A stretch of DNA of 42,124 nucleotides from Bdellovibrio sp. GTDB taxonomy: Bacteria > Myxococcota > SpSt-1050. A model generated the notes under the pieces. The model had not been told where the DNA came from. It saw nothing but the letters and a program-made list of their open reading frames with translations, and made no database searches. The position numbers and the translations under genes are program-made. Numbering within the stretch: the first letter of the stretch is position 1; each line of letters opens with the position of its first letter. Shown here in pieces: positions 7,727 to 16,394 of this stretch. The DNA is taken from positions 1 to 42,124 of the forward strand of contig DYEF01000099.1 of the NCBI GenBank assembly GCA_020725805.1, given 5' to 3'.

Positions 7727-10700
7727 ATGGCAAATCTTGTAAAGATTAAGATAAACGGAAAAGAGATTTCTGCAGATTCATCCAAGACCATTCTGAATGT
7801 GGCGAGAGAGAACGGGATAGATATACCGACCCTCTGCTATGACCCGAGACTTCCGCCCTACGGAAGTTGCCTTGTATGTGTGGTGGAACTCAGAAACCAG
7901 AACAGACTCGTTATGTCCTGCACGACACCTGTTGCCGAAGGTATGGATATCTATACCGACTCTGAGATGGCTCTTGAATCCCGTCAAAAAGCCCTCTCGA
8001 TGCTCCTTTCGAACCACTATGCAGATTGCAGGGGACCCTGTTATGTAAACTGCCCTGCGAATGTGGACGTTCAGGGTTATCTTGCACTTGCGAATGCGGG
8101 CCTGTATTATGAGGCGCTCGAACTCATCAGGGAGACGAATCCTATGCCTCTTACCTGCGGAAGGGTCTGCGTTAGATACTGTGAGGCAAACTGCCGCAGA
8201 AAGGATATCGACTCACCGGTTGCGGTAAATGTGATGAAGAGGTATGTCTCCGACCTTGAATACGACAAACTCCCTCCTCCAAAAATTACCCCCAAGAACG
8301 GGAAAAAAGTTGCAGTAGTGGGAGGTGGACCCTCAGGACTTACCTGTGCATACTACCTTGCAAAAAAGGGTTATTCGGTTACTATCTATGACAAACAACC
8401 AAAACTCGGAGGTATGCTCAGATACGGTATTCCCGAATACAGACTTCCTCAGGCAATACTCGACAAGGAGATAAATTATCTGCTTGCTCACGGAATCGAG
8501 GCAAAGAACAATGTAAAAATCGGGACAGATATTACACTCTCCCAGCTCAGAAAGGAGAATGATGCTGTCTATGTAGCCGTAGGTGCCTGGACTGCAAAAC
8601 CTATGGGAATCGAAAACGAGAATCATTCGTCGATTCTCTCCGGTATAAAGTTTCTGGAACAGGTAAAGAGGGACGGGCCTCCGAAGCTTGAAGGTACTGT
8701 AGTGGTAATCGGCGGCGGAAATACGGCAATAGATGCAGCAAGGACAGCGCTCAGGTGCGGTGCAAAAAAGGTCGCAATACTATACAGAAGAACACGCAAT
8801 GAGATGCCGGCAGACCACGATGAGGTTGAGGATGCGATCGCCGAAGGTGTGGAGATTCAGTTTCTGGTTGCCCCCAAGAAGGCGGTTGTAGAAAACGATA
8901 AACTGAAGGGAATTGAGTGTTACAGAATGGAACTCGGAGAACCGGATTCATCGGGCAGGAGAAGACCGGTTGCGATCAAGGGTTCGGAGTTTGTTTACGA
9001 GTGCAATTATATAGTGTCGGCGATTGGTCAGGAGCCTGTCCTCGATTTCGCAGAGAATCTTAAAATTACAAAGTGGAATACAATCGAGGCAAGTCCCGAG
9101 ACATATGCTACGAATATCGAAGGTGTATTTACCGGCGGCGATGTGTTCACAGGCCCTATGGCGGCAATCGATGCCATAGGTGCGGGCAGAAAGGCCGCTA
9201 TGGTGATTGACTCGTATGTCAGGACAGGGAAGGTCGAGAAATTCAAGACAGAATTTTTATCGAAGAAGACGGCTGTTGCAGAGATCGATAAATCCTTCTT
9301 CGAGTCACAGCCGAAGACAGAGAGGACAAAGATACCGAAATCAGACCCGAAGGAGAGAGTCCACAATTATAAGGAGGTCGACCATATAATCACAAAGGAT
9401 ATGGCGGAAAAAGAGAGCCTGAGATGTCTCTCTTGCGGATGTAATTCCGTCTTCGACTGTGACCTCAAGGTCTTTTCTGGTGAATATGCCGCAAGACAGG
9501 AGAGTTATCACGGAAAGGCAAAGAAATACAAGGTTGACGACAGACATCCGTTTATTATCCTCGATGCAAACAAGTGTATTCTCTGCGGCAGATGCGTGAG
9601 ATATTGCAGTGATGTAATCGGTATCAGCGCCCTTGGTTTTGTCAACCGCGGATTCGATACGGTTGTGAAGCCGGCCCTCGATAAACCGCTTCAGGAGACG
9701 ACCTGTATATCCTGCGGAAACTGTATAGAAGTATGTCCTACCGGCGCAATAGTCCACAGGATTATCAGCAACAGACCGGGTCCGTACAGAACAATTCCTG
9801 CGGATTCCGTCTGCTCGTTCTGCTCGGTCGGATGTGAACTGACTGTCAACCACGTCGGTAAGGAGATATTCTATATCAACGGAAAACAGAAAGACAGATA
9901 TGTTGAACCCGAACTCTGTGCAAAGGGCAGATTCGGAACCTATTATGTTAAAAATCCGGACAGATTGTATTCACCGTTAGTAAAAGGAAGCAAGGTCGAT
10001 ATCAGCAATGCAATTGTCGAACTCTCTGACGTCCTCAAAAAGTCAAAACCGGAGGAGACGGTCTTTGTAGTATCGGAGAGAATGTCGAATGAGGAGCTGT
10101 ACCTGACAGGTGCATTAGCATCAAAGCTCGGCATCAGAAACATCATCTCTGTAAACGAACTCTGTCAGAACGACAGTCTGAATATTTCGGATTACACCGG
10201 TACGAACTTTTCAACGGCGAAATGTGAGGATATTGCGAAGGCAGAGTATGTTGTAGTCTTCGGAAATGCCGGCACACTTGCATATACGAAGGTCTTTGGA
10301 TTCGAACTGAAAAAGGCCGTAAATAACGGTGCAAAACTCATCTGGATAGGAGAGGAATCGAAGGAGTTCAGAAAGTATGTCCACAGATTTATCCCCGCAA
10401 AGGACATATCGGCTTTTGTAAACGGGGTTGTAGCAAAGCTTATCTCCGAGAAGAGGTATGATAAATCTGCTGAAAATATCCCGGGATTTGGTGAGTTGTC
10501 GAAGAATTATAAAGAAGATAATCAGGATACAGCCTTTGTAAGTGAACTGTTTTCTGACCTGAGCAGGAGAGTAATTTCAGTATTCAATACGGATTATATC
10601 TTTGGGAACAATCAGAGCGATCTGGCATCAGTAATCAATCTGACGCTATTGTCCGGAAGACTGACCAATGGCCTTGTATTGCTGAGGAATGAGAGTAACG

Positions 10701-11272
10701 GAGCCGGATACAACGACATCATCAGGTCCGGAAAATTCGGTTTCACGGACGATGCATCCATAAGAAATGGCCGTGAACTGCTCCGGAGTAAAAAGGCAAA
10801 GGCAGTTATAACATTCAACTCCGACATGAGTGATATTCTTGGGTACAAACCTGAACTTCTGGTGGTATTTGATATTTTCGGGAGCGAACTGGCAAAGAAG
10901 GCGGACTTTGTGATTCCGACATCTCCCGTTGCGGAGTCAGAGGGGTCAATTGTAAACTTCGAAGGGAGATTATATAAATATCAGAGGGTCTTCAATCCGC
11001 TTGCAGGCTACACCACATTCGATGCACTCGGACAACTCCTCAGAGCAACAGGGGGCACAAATCCGTCGATGGACTCAGTAAGAATGACTATTGCAAACTC
11101 AATCGGTTTTTATGGCCTGCTGAAGGAGGAAAAACAGGACGGATATCTGAGACCTGAAGTAAAAGGAATCTCTTTTGTTAAGATGAGTTCAGATAAGCTG
11201 ACCCCGGCACCTTATAAATCCAGAACAACATATTCGGTTGTTGCCGAAGCAACTATTCCCAAAAAGAACTAA
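7727..11272 (+). CDS. NfnB/GltD-NuoG fusion subunit (StnA-like)
   Basis: This 1181-residue fusion has in order: a [2Fe-2S] ferredoxin domain (Cys37, 48, 51, 65); a GltD/NfnB unit (about 95-580) with Fe-S cysteines 101-156, FAD motif GGGPSG (199-204), NADPH motif GGGNTA (329-334) with YRRTR after it, GQEP and FTGGDVFTGPMAAIDAIGAGR; a two-[4Fe-4S] ferredoxin domain (Cys617-627 and 660-670); a molybdopterin-family [4Fe-4S] site (Cys696, 699, 703, 731); and a NuoG-like molybdopterin-fold domain to the C-terminus. It probably binds NADPH and ferredoxin and passes electrons to the NuoEF subunits, as in the three-subunit Sporomusa-type Nfn (Stn) transhydrogenase. The fold lacks a convincing Mo active site, and no H-cluster motifs are present. 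GGGAGG precedes the ATG. It is last in the operon, before a terminator. Confidence 0.85.
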   Translation: MANLVKIKINGKEISADSSKTILNVARENGIDIPTLCYDPRLPPYGSCLVCVVELRNQNRLVMSCTTPVAEGMDIYTDSEMALESRQKALSMLLSNHYADCRGPCYVNCPANVDVQGYLALANAGLYYEALELIRETNPMPLTCGRVCVRYCEANCRRKDIDSPVAVNVMKRYVSDLEYDKLPPPKITPKNGKKVAVVGGGPSGLTCAYYLAKKGYSVTIYDKQPKLGGMLRYGIPEYRLPQAILDKEINYLLAHGIEAKNNVKIGTDITLSQLRKENDAVYVAVGAWTAKPMGIENENHSSILSGIKFLEQVKRDGPPKLEGTVVVIGGGNTAIDAARTALRCGAKKVAILYRRTRNEMPADHDEVEDAIAEGVEIQFLVAPKKAVVENDKLKGIECYRMELGEPDSSGRRRPVAIKGSEFVYECNYIVSAIGQEPVLDFAENLKITKWNTIEASPETYATNIEGVFTGGDVFTGPMAAIDAIGAGRKAAMVIDSYVRTGKVEKFKTEFLSKKTAVAEIDKSFFESQPKTERTKIPKSDPKERVHNYKEVDHIITKDMAEKESLRCLSCGCNSVFDCDLKVFSGEYAARQESYHGKAKKYKVDDRHPFIILDANKCILCGRCVRYCSDVIGISALGFVNRGFDTVVKPALDKPLQETTCISCGNCIEVCPTGAIVHRIISNRPGPYRTIPADSVCSFCSVGCELTVNHVGKEIFYINGKQKDRYVEPELCAKGRFGTYYVKNPDRLYSPLVKGSKVDISNAIVELSDVLKKSKPEETVFVVSERMSNEELYLTGALASKLGIRNIISVNELCQNDSLNISDYTGTNFSTAKCEDIAKAEYVVVFGNAGTLAYTKVFGFELKKAVNNGAKLIWIGEESKEFRKYVHRFIPAKDISAFVNGVVAKLISEKRYDKSAENIPGFGELSKNYKEDNQDTAFVSELFSDLSRRVISVFNTDYIFGNNQSDLASVINLTLLSGRLTNGLVLLRNESNGAGYNDIIRSGKFGFTDDASIRNGRELLRSKKAKAVITFNSDMSDILGYKPELLVVFDIFGSELAKKADFVIPTSPVAESEGSIVNFEGRLYKYQRVFNPLAGYTTFDALGQLLRATGGTNPSMDSVRMTIANSIGFYGLLKEEKQDGYLRPEVKGISFVKMSSDKLTPAPYKSRTTYSVVAEATIPKKN

Positions 11273-11300
11273 CACAACTATTCCAGAACTTCATACCTTG

Positions 11301-11331
11301 GAGCCTTCATAGATTGAAGGCTCTTTTTTTT
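11301..11331 (+). terminator. Intrinsic terminator of the Stn-like operon
   Basis: GAGCCTTCA (11301-11309), loop TAGAT and TGAAGGCTC (11315-11323) form a perfect 9-bp stem followed by eight T (11324-11331). Confidence 0.92.
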
Positions 11332-11356
11332 ATTGGTCGGTCCTTGAAAAAACAAG

Positions 11357-11387
11357 TTGTAGTATTTTCTGTTTATTGTGATATAAT
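11357..11387 (+). promoter_or_regulatory. Extended -10 promoter of small lipoprotein gene
   Basis: A consensus TATAAT (11382-11387) is preceded by TG one base upstream, an extended -10. TTGTAG at 11357-11362 is a weak -35 with a 19-base spacer. Confidence 0.6.
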
Positions 11388-11420
11388 GAAAAAACTGGGG
11401 TGGAGAAGGAGAGTACGAGG

Positions 11421-11966
11421 ATGAAAAAATTATTTTTTGTGTTAATGGTTATTCTTGTTGTTGCCTGCAGTGACCTGACTGACAAAGAGAATAAACTTTC
11501 CCAGTCGGACATAGACAGGTATACAGGCTATGCAATTATAGATTCGGTCTCCCAGATCTATAATATAAACTTTGCAGGCAAACCTGTAGGCTCCCAGAAT
11601 CTTACGACCACCTGTCCGAACGGAGGGAATGTGACCATTACCGGCTCGACAGGGTACTCGCAGAATAACGGGATTACGACAGTTGACCTTATGTTTCAGA
11701 TGACTAATTGCCAGACTAGCAAGCGTACACAAAACAATCTTGATCTCGCCGTGACATTATCCGGTAATATATCGTTTAAGGGTTCGTTCAATTCCTCGAC
11801 TGACTACAATGCCACGAATAATCAGTCGGATTCATTAAAGATTTCAGCCCTGATTAATGCTCCCGGATTTAAACCTGAAAATGTGGATGAGACCTGTAAA
11901 TTCTCCGCAACAGTTTCAAATAATACTGTTTCGGGATATATCTGCGAAAGAAAATTCTCGTACTAA
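11421..11966 (+). CDS. Small lipoprotein, unknown function
   Basis: The 181 residues start with a classic lipoprotein signal, MKKLFFVLMVILVVAC, with Cys16 as the acylation site. A Ser/Thr/Asn-rich domain of probable beta structure follows, with a few Cys that could form disulfides. The frame is open from a GTG at 11400, but the ATG at 11421 follows GGAGAAGGAGA and begins the signal peptide exactly, so it is preferred. It has its own extended -10 promoter and no obvious terminator. No family was recognised; the expected place is the periplasmic face of a membrane. Confidence 0.75.
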   Translation: MKKLFFVLMVILVVACSDLTDKENKLSQSDIDRYTGYAIIDSVSQIYNINFAGKPVGSQNLTTTCPNGGNVTITGSTGYSQNNGITTVDLMFQMTNCQTSKRTQNNLDLAVTLSGNISFKGSFNSSTDYNATNNQSDSLKISALINAPGFKPENVDETCKFSATVSNNTVSGYICERKFSY

Positions 11967-12009
11967 TATTTTCAGCCGTTCTTCTTTTCCTTGTTTTATT
12001 CGGATTTTT

Positions 12010-12037
12010 TTGTTCGCAAAATTATCCTATATATGAT
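12010..12037 (+). promoter_or_regulatory. Candidate promoter for phoH-hsp20-dnaJ
   Basis: TTGTTC (12010-12015), a 16-base spacer and TATGAT (12032-12037) lie 65 bases upstream of the PhoH-family gene. No CIRCE or other heat-shock operator was recognised. Confidence 0.35.
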
Positions 12038-12101
12038 ACATTGAGGCCCATGTTTTTACCGTGTCCGGCATAATGATATAAAAATATATTCAGGAGGTGT
12101 T

Positions 12102-13415
12102 ATGCGAAAGAACTTTGTCCTTGATACGAATATTCTGCTGCACGACCCGATGGCGATATTTGCGTTTGCGGACAATACTGTTGTCGTGCCGATATATGCA
12201 ATTGAGGAGATAGATAATTTCAAGAAGGAACTTTCCGAACTGGGAAGAAATGCACGAACAGTAACAAGGACTATCGACCAGCTCCGTACAAAAGGTTCTA
12301 TAGTGGACGGAATAAAGCTTGAAAACGGCGGGACGATAAAGGTAATGTTTTCTTCCGAAGACCTGCCGGAATATATTACGAGCAGACGGAATGTCGACAA
12401 TAAGATCCTTTCTGTTGCCTTAAGACTCAAAAAGGAAGAACCCGATGTTCCGACGATATTTGTCTCTCAGGATGTCAATCTGAGAATCCGTGCCAATATA
12501 CTCGGAGTCAAGGCGGTAAACTATGTCAGGGACAGAAAGGATATAACCGAGATATATAAGGGGTTCAGGGAGGTTGTTACGACCTCTGAAAAGATCGACC
12601 AGTTTTATGAGAGCGGCACGATGGAGTTCGATACGACCGATTTTTATCCGAATGAATTCGTCCAGCTCAAATCGGAGACCAATCCCTCCCAGTCGGCCCT
12701 CGCAAGAGTCGATACAGAAAAGAAAATTCTGAAAAGACTCATCAGTATTCCCAAGGAAGGCGTATGGGGTATAAGACCGAAGAACAGGGAACAGTCTTTT
12801 GCTATGGAATTACTGCTGGATGATTCGGTCCAGATTATCACACTGGTAGGTAAGGCGGGAACAGGAAAGACCCTTCTGGCAATTGCGGCAGGCCTTATGA
12901 AGGTTGCGGACGAAAACAGATACTTGAAAATGCTCGTATCAAGACCTATATTTCCACTCGGGCGCGATATCGGGTTTATCCCGGGTGAGATTGAGGAGAA
13001 ACTGAATCCCTGGATGAAGCCGATATTCGACAACATTGAATTTATTATGGGTGTTACGCGTACCGACAAGAAAAGGACAAGAGGTTATAAGGAGCTCGAG
13101 GATATGGGTATCGTCGAGATAGAGCCACTGACTTATATAAGGGGCAGGTCACTCCCAAAACAGTTTATCATTGTGGACGAGGCTCAGAACCTTACACCTC
13201 ACGAAGTCAAGACGATAATTACGAGGGCGGGAGAGGGTACCAAGATTATTCTGACGGGAGACCCTTACCAGATCGACAATCCGTATGTCGATTCGATGAA
13301 TAACGGACTTGTATACATAATTCATAAGTTTATGAGTGAGAAGGTTTACGGGCATGTTCTGCTTGAGAAAGGCGAACGCTCTTATCTGGCAGAGCTGGCT
13401 GCAAATAAACTTTGA
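12102..13415 (+). CDS. PIN domain-PhoH family ATPase
   Basis: This 437-residue protein joins an N-terminal PIN ribonuclease domain (about 1-150; FVLDTNILLHDP with Asp8, and SVALRLKKEEPDVPTIFVSQD) to a C-terminal PhoH ATPase domain (about 230-437) with Walker A GKAGTGKT (250-257) and Walker B VDEAQNLTP (Asp359, Glu360). The PhoH2/YlaK-type family couples RNA unwinding to cleavage and is cytoplasmic. CAGGAGG precedes the ATG by 7 bases. The stop is followed within 11 bases by the Hsp20 gene, with which it appears co-transcribed, suggesting a link of RNA turnover to protein-quality stress. Confidence 0.92.
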   Translation: MRKNFVLDTNILLHDPMAIFAFADNTVVVPIYAIEEIDNFKKELSELGRNARTVTRTIDQLRTKGSIVDGIKLENGGTIKVMFSSEDLPEYITSRRNVDNKILSVALRLKKEEPDVPTIFVSQDVNLRIRANILGVKAVNYVRDRKDITEIYKGFREVVTTSEKIDQFYESGTMEFDTTDFYPNEFVQLKSETNPSQSALARVDTEKKILKRLISIPKEGVWGIRPKNREQSFAMELLLDDSVQIITLVGKAGTGKTLLAIAAGLMKVADENRYLKMLVSRPIFPLGRDIGFIPGEIEEKLNPWMKPIFDNIEFIMGVTRTDKKRTRGYKELEDMGIVEIEPLTYIRGRSLPKQFIIVDEAQNLTPHEVKTIITRAGEGTKIILTGDPYQIDNPYVDSMNNGLVYIIHKFMSEKVYGHVLLEKGERSYLAELAANKL

Positions 13416-13426
13416 CGGAGGATGTG

Positions 13427-13855
13427 ATGTCTAAATGGGATTTTTATTATGAGTTTGTCTCTTTTGCCCAGAGATTTTCGGATATGTTTGATGATATTTC
13501 ACTGAGGCACAGAAAGGATGCCCTGCAGGGAGGGTCATGGGAACCTCCGGTGGATGCGTTTGAGAACGAAAATGAGATAATTGTAGAGGCAGAGATACCC
13601 GGCACCACTCAGAAGAACATTGAAATACGCCTTGAGGACAATATTCTGATTATCAAAGGTGTCAGGAATATGGATGAGAACGCCCTTCAGGGCAATTTTT
13701 ACCGTATGGAAAGAATGTACGGGAATTTCATAAGGACGTTTACTTTGCCGGATTTGGTAGATAAAGACAGAATTTCTGCAACCTATAAAAACGGTGTTCT
13801 ATCTGTCAGAATGCCCAAGAGGAAGAAGGATAGTATTACGATAGAGGTGAAATAG
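13427..13855 (+). CDS. Hsp20 small heat-shock protein
   Basis: This 142-residue ATP-independent chaperone has an alpha-crystallin domain from about residue 40 to 135, shown by [20 protein letters not shown], a short beta-hairpin region, [29 protein letters not shown], and a C-terminal ITIEV that may serve as the I-x-I assembly motif. The frame can be read from TTG 13412, inside the phoH end, but GGAGG (13417-13421) is correctly spaced for the ATG at 13427. Its stop is one base before dnaJ, and the pair would hold and then hand over unfolded proteins. Confidence 0.93.
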   Translation: MSKWDFYYEFVSFAQRFSDMFDDISLRHRKDALQGGSWEPPVDAFENENEIIVEAEIPGTTQKNIEIRLEDNILIIKGVRNMDENALQGNFYRMERMYGNFIRTFTLPDLVDKDRISATYKNGVLSVRMPKRKKDSITIEVK

Positions 13856-13856
13856 G

Positions 13857-14933
13857 ATGAAGGATTACTATGATATTCTTGGTGTCCCGAAAAATGCGAC
13901 AGAAAAGGAGATAAAGAGCGCATACAAGAGACTTGCCAAGAAGTATCATCCGGACCTGAATCCGGGGAATAAACAGGCTGAGGAGAAATTCAAGGAGGTA
14001 AATGAGGCATACGAAGTCCTCTCTGACCCGGAGAAGAGAAAACGTTATGATATGTTCGGTGATGTAAAGGGTGGTTATGCTTCCAGTCCGCAGGGAGAAG
14101 GTTTTCGGGATGTAAATTTTGAGGATTTCAATTTTTCGGGGTTTCAGGATATCTTTTCACAGATATTCAATCAGGGATTTCAGAATCAGGGAAGACGGGT
14201 AAGGGATGAAGACGGAGAGGATATCAACTATCCTGTTTATATTACACTCAGAGATGTGGTTCAGGGAAATAGTATTGATGTTTCTTTTGAAAAGCCGGTC
14301 AGGTGTGATGTCTGCAGAGGTACGGGGATAACGGGTTCAAAAGGCAAGACAACCTGTCCGGATTGCAACGGGACAGGTTTTAAGGGTATTCTCAAGGGCT
14401 CCTTCAGAATAGGCTCCAAATGCCGTACCTGTAACGGAACGGGTTATATTTCCCAGTCAACCTGCTCAAAGTGCGGCGGGAGAGGTTCCTATGAAAAGGA
14501 GCAGAGGCTCTCGGTCAGAATACCGCAGGGAGTAGATAACAATTATAAGATCAGGGTTGCCGGGAAGGGTATGCCGGGTAAGGGGAATGGCAGGGACGGA
14601 GACCTCTATCTTGAAGTTCATATCAAGGAGGACCCGGTTTACACGAGAAAGGGTGACGACCTTTACAGGGACCTTTATGTCTCGCTTTATGATGCTGTAG
14701 CCGGAGGGAAGGTGGATGTGGAGACTTTCGATGGTATAATCTCTGTAAAAATACCGGAGATGTCATCTTCCGGAACAGTTCTGCGATTACCCCAAAAGGG
14801 CATTCCGCACCTGAAATCTCAGGGACGGGGTGATTTATATCTTAAAATACTTGTAGAAATTCCCAAGAATCTGCCCCAGAAACTTATAGATCTTATAAAA
14901 GAATTAATGAAGAAACAGAACAGATCCTGCTGA
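13857..14933 (+). CDS. dnaJ: DnaJ-type chaperone
   Basis: This 358-residue type I J-protein stimulates Hsp70 (DnaK) ATPase and delivers substrates. It has a J domain (1-70) with the HPD triad at 31-33, a short Gly/Phe-rich stretch ([21 protein letters not shown]), a zinc domain of four CxxCxGxG-type repeats (about 150-210, the last as CSKCGGRG), and two beta-rich substrate domains with [17 protein letters not shown] and [13 protein letters not shown]. It starts one base after the Hsp20 stop. DnaK and GrpE are not in the window, so this may be a second J-protein tied to the Hsp20 operon. Downstream genes are convergent. Confidence 0.94.
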   Translation: MKDYYDILGVPKNATEKEIKSAYKRLAKKYHPDLNPGNKQAEEKFKEVNEAYEVLSDPEKRKRYDMFGDVKGGYASSPQGEGFRDVNFEDFNFSGFQDIFSQIFNQGFQNQGRRVRDEDGEDINYPVYITLRDVVQGNSIDVSFEKPVRCDVCRGTGITGSKGKTTCPDCNGTGFKGILKGSFRIGSKCRTCNGTGYISQSTCSKCGGRGSYEKEQRLSVRIPQGVDNNYKIRVAGKGMPGKGNGRDGDLYLEVHIKEDPVYTRKGDDLYRDLYVSLYDAVAGGKVDVETFDGIISVKIPEMSSSGTVLRLPQKGIPHLKSQGRGDLYLKILVEIPKNLPQKLIDLIKELMKKQNRSC

Positions 14934-15062
14934 TATAATGCTCTTGTACCGCTACGTAGTATCCTCTGAAGATTCTGCTGCGGTGCCAGGCAGAGAGTTT
15001 TCCGAAACTTTTCTGTTTTTAGTGTTAATAGCTTGATATTATGCGGTTTTTGGGTGCCGGGT

Positions 15063-15080
15063 ATGACGAATATGACGAAT
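15063..15080. repeat. 9-bp tandem duplication
   Basis: ATGACGAAT occurs twice in direct tandem (15063-15071 and 15072-15080) in the 159-base convergent gap after dnaJ. The same gap holds GGTGCCAGG at 14982-14990. No terminator hairpin was clear in this gap. Confidence 0.7.
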
Positions 15081-15092
15081 ATTAAAGTTAGC

Positions 15093-15926
15093 TCAGGCCT
15101 TATTCAAAAATCTTGTTAGTAAGTTTTTTAGTGCAAATTTTCTGTATTCTTCGGTAGACCTGACATCTGATATAGGCTTCAGGTATTTAAGCATTATATC
15201 GCAGGCACTTGAAATAACCGAACGTGTCAGAATTCTCCCCTGTAGAAATCTTTCGGTTTCATAAAGTCTGATTGGCACAGGTGCAACCGACCCTGCGGCA
15301 AGTCTTATTGTTTCAATACCTTTTTTATCCTTTTTAATCAGTCCTGCAAATGATACCTTTGCTATTGACTGGGCTCTTCTCGTCCCGATCTTGAAGAATT
15401 CCGAGTAGATATCAGCGGGCGGGAGCGGAATGCGGACTGAATATATGAACTCATTATCTGAAAGTGCTGTAAGTTTATATCCCCTGAAAAATTCAGATAG
15501 TTTCAGTTCGCGGTTACCGCTTTGTGAGGCAAGTATCAGACTTGCATCATAAATCAATAATGCCGGAGGTAAATCTGCAGCGGGAGAGGCATTTGCAATA
15601 TTTCCGCCGATAGTACCCATATTTCTTATTGCCGGAGCACCTATGGTTGACGCAGCATACGACAGGACAGGAAGAAGCTTTTTTATTGTTCTATCTGCGG
15701 CAATGACCGAATGTGTTGTGAGTGCCCCTATCTCAACATAATTCTTTTCTTCTTTTACAAATGAGAGATTTTTAATGCCGGAGAGGGATATTACTTTCTG
15801 GGGATGGGACTTGTTGTTGTGCCATTGAGCAAGAAGGTCTGTACCGCCCGCAAGGAGAACCGCATTGCTGTGTTTTGCTCTTATTTCAAACAATTCCTTG
15901 ATGTTTGAAGGGGTGAATATATTCAT
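15093..15926 (-). CDS. Molybdenum hydroxylase FAD subunit (CoxM-like)
   Basis: This 277-residue subunit of the xanthine dehydrogenase/CO dehydrogenase family binds FAD. The N-terminal FAD segment LLAGGTDLLAQWHN (about 23-36) and the loop APAIRNMGTIGGNIANASPAADLPPALL (about 95-120) are diagnostic; the C-terminal CO_deh_flav_C domain follows. It accepts electrons from the 2Fe-2S subunit and passes them to NAD+ or another carrier. It is the last gene of a leftward operon, three bases after the 2Fe-2S gene. The substrate cannot be read from this subunit. Confidence 0.92.
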   Translation of the reverse strand: MNIFTPSNIKELFEIRAKHSNAVLLAGGTDLLAQWHNNKSHPQKVISLSGIKNLSFVKEEKNYVEIGALTTHSVIAADRTIKKLLPVLSYAASTIGAPAIRNMGTIGGNIANASPAADLPPALLIYDASLILASQSGNRELKLSEFFRGYKLTALSDNEFIYSVRIPLPPADIYSEFFKIGTRRAQSIAKVSFAGLIKKDKKGIETIRLAAGSVAPVPIRLYETERFLQGRILTRSVISSACDIMLKYLKPISDVRSTEEYRKFALKNLLTRFLNKA

Positions 15927-15929
15927 AGC

Positions 15930-16394
15930 TCATTTTCTCCCCGATGCCAGTTCGACTGCTTCGAAAATAGACCTGTATCCGGTGCATCTGCAGAGGTTCC
16001 CCGACAGAGCCGTTTTGATGGTCCTGCGGTCAATATTTTTATTGTTTGACAAAAGGTAATAGGTAGCCATTACCATTCCGGGAGTGCAAAACCCGCACTG
16101 CACTGCATTTGATTCCAGAAACGATTTCTGAATCCTTTTCCCCAGAGCCGTCTTTTCGACGCCTTCTATTGTAAGTATATCTGTTCCGTCACTAAGCACT
16201 GCTGCAAGCTGGAGACAACCCAGTTTCAGTTCGCCGTCAATAATGACACTGCATGCTCCGCATTCGCCCTCTCCGCAACCCTCCTTGGTACCTGTAAGTC
16301 CGAGTCTGTCTCTGAGGACGTCCAGCAGTCTCGATTCTTCTTCAAACTGAATATTATGTACCTTTCCGTTTATCTGCCATTTTCTTTTTATCAT
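15930..16394 (-). CDS. Molybdenum hydroxylase [2Fe-2S] subunit (CoxS-like)
   Basis: This 154-residue electron-transfer subunit has the two expected clusters: a plant-ferredoxin-type site on Cys40, 45, 48 and 60 (GCGEGECGAC...GC), and an alpha-helical site on Cys100, 103, 135 and 137 (CGFCTPG ... CRCTGY). It bridges the molybdenum and FAD subunits. Its ATG overlaps the stop of the large-subunit gene by four bases, showing translational coupling. Length and cysteine spacing are standard. Confidence 0.94.
   Translation of the reverse strand: MIKRKWQINGKVHNIQFEEESRLLDVLRDRLGLTGTKEGCGEGECGACSVIIDGELKLGCLQLAAVLSDGTDILTIEGVEKTALGKRIQKSFLESNAVQCGFCTPGMVMATYYLLSNNKNIDRRTIKTALSGNLCRCTGYRSIFEAVELASGRK

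Noticed and set aside
5453-11272. [FeFe]-hydrogenase operon (HydABC)
   Set aside because: The NuoE/NuoF-like genes invite this label, but the third protein has no H-cluster motifs and instead carries an NADPH-binding GltD domain and a NuoG-like fold.
9812-11272. Functional formate dehydrogenase domain
   Set aside because: The [4Fe-4S] motif is present, but the catalytic Cys/Sec-His region is degenerate.
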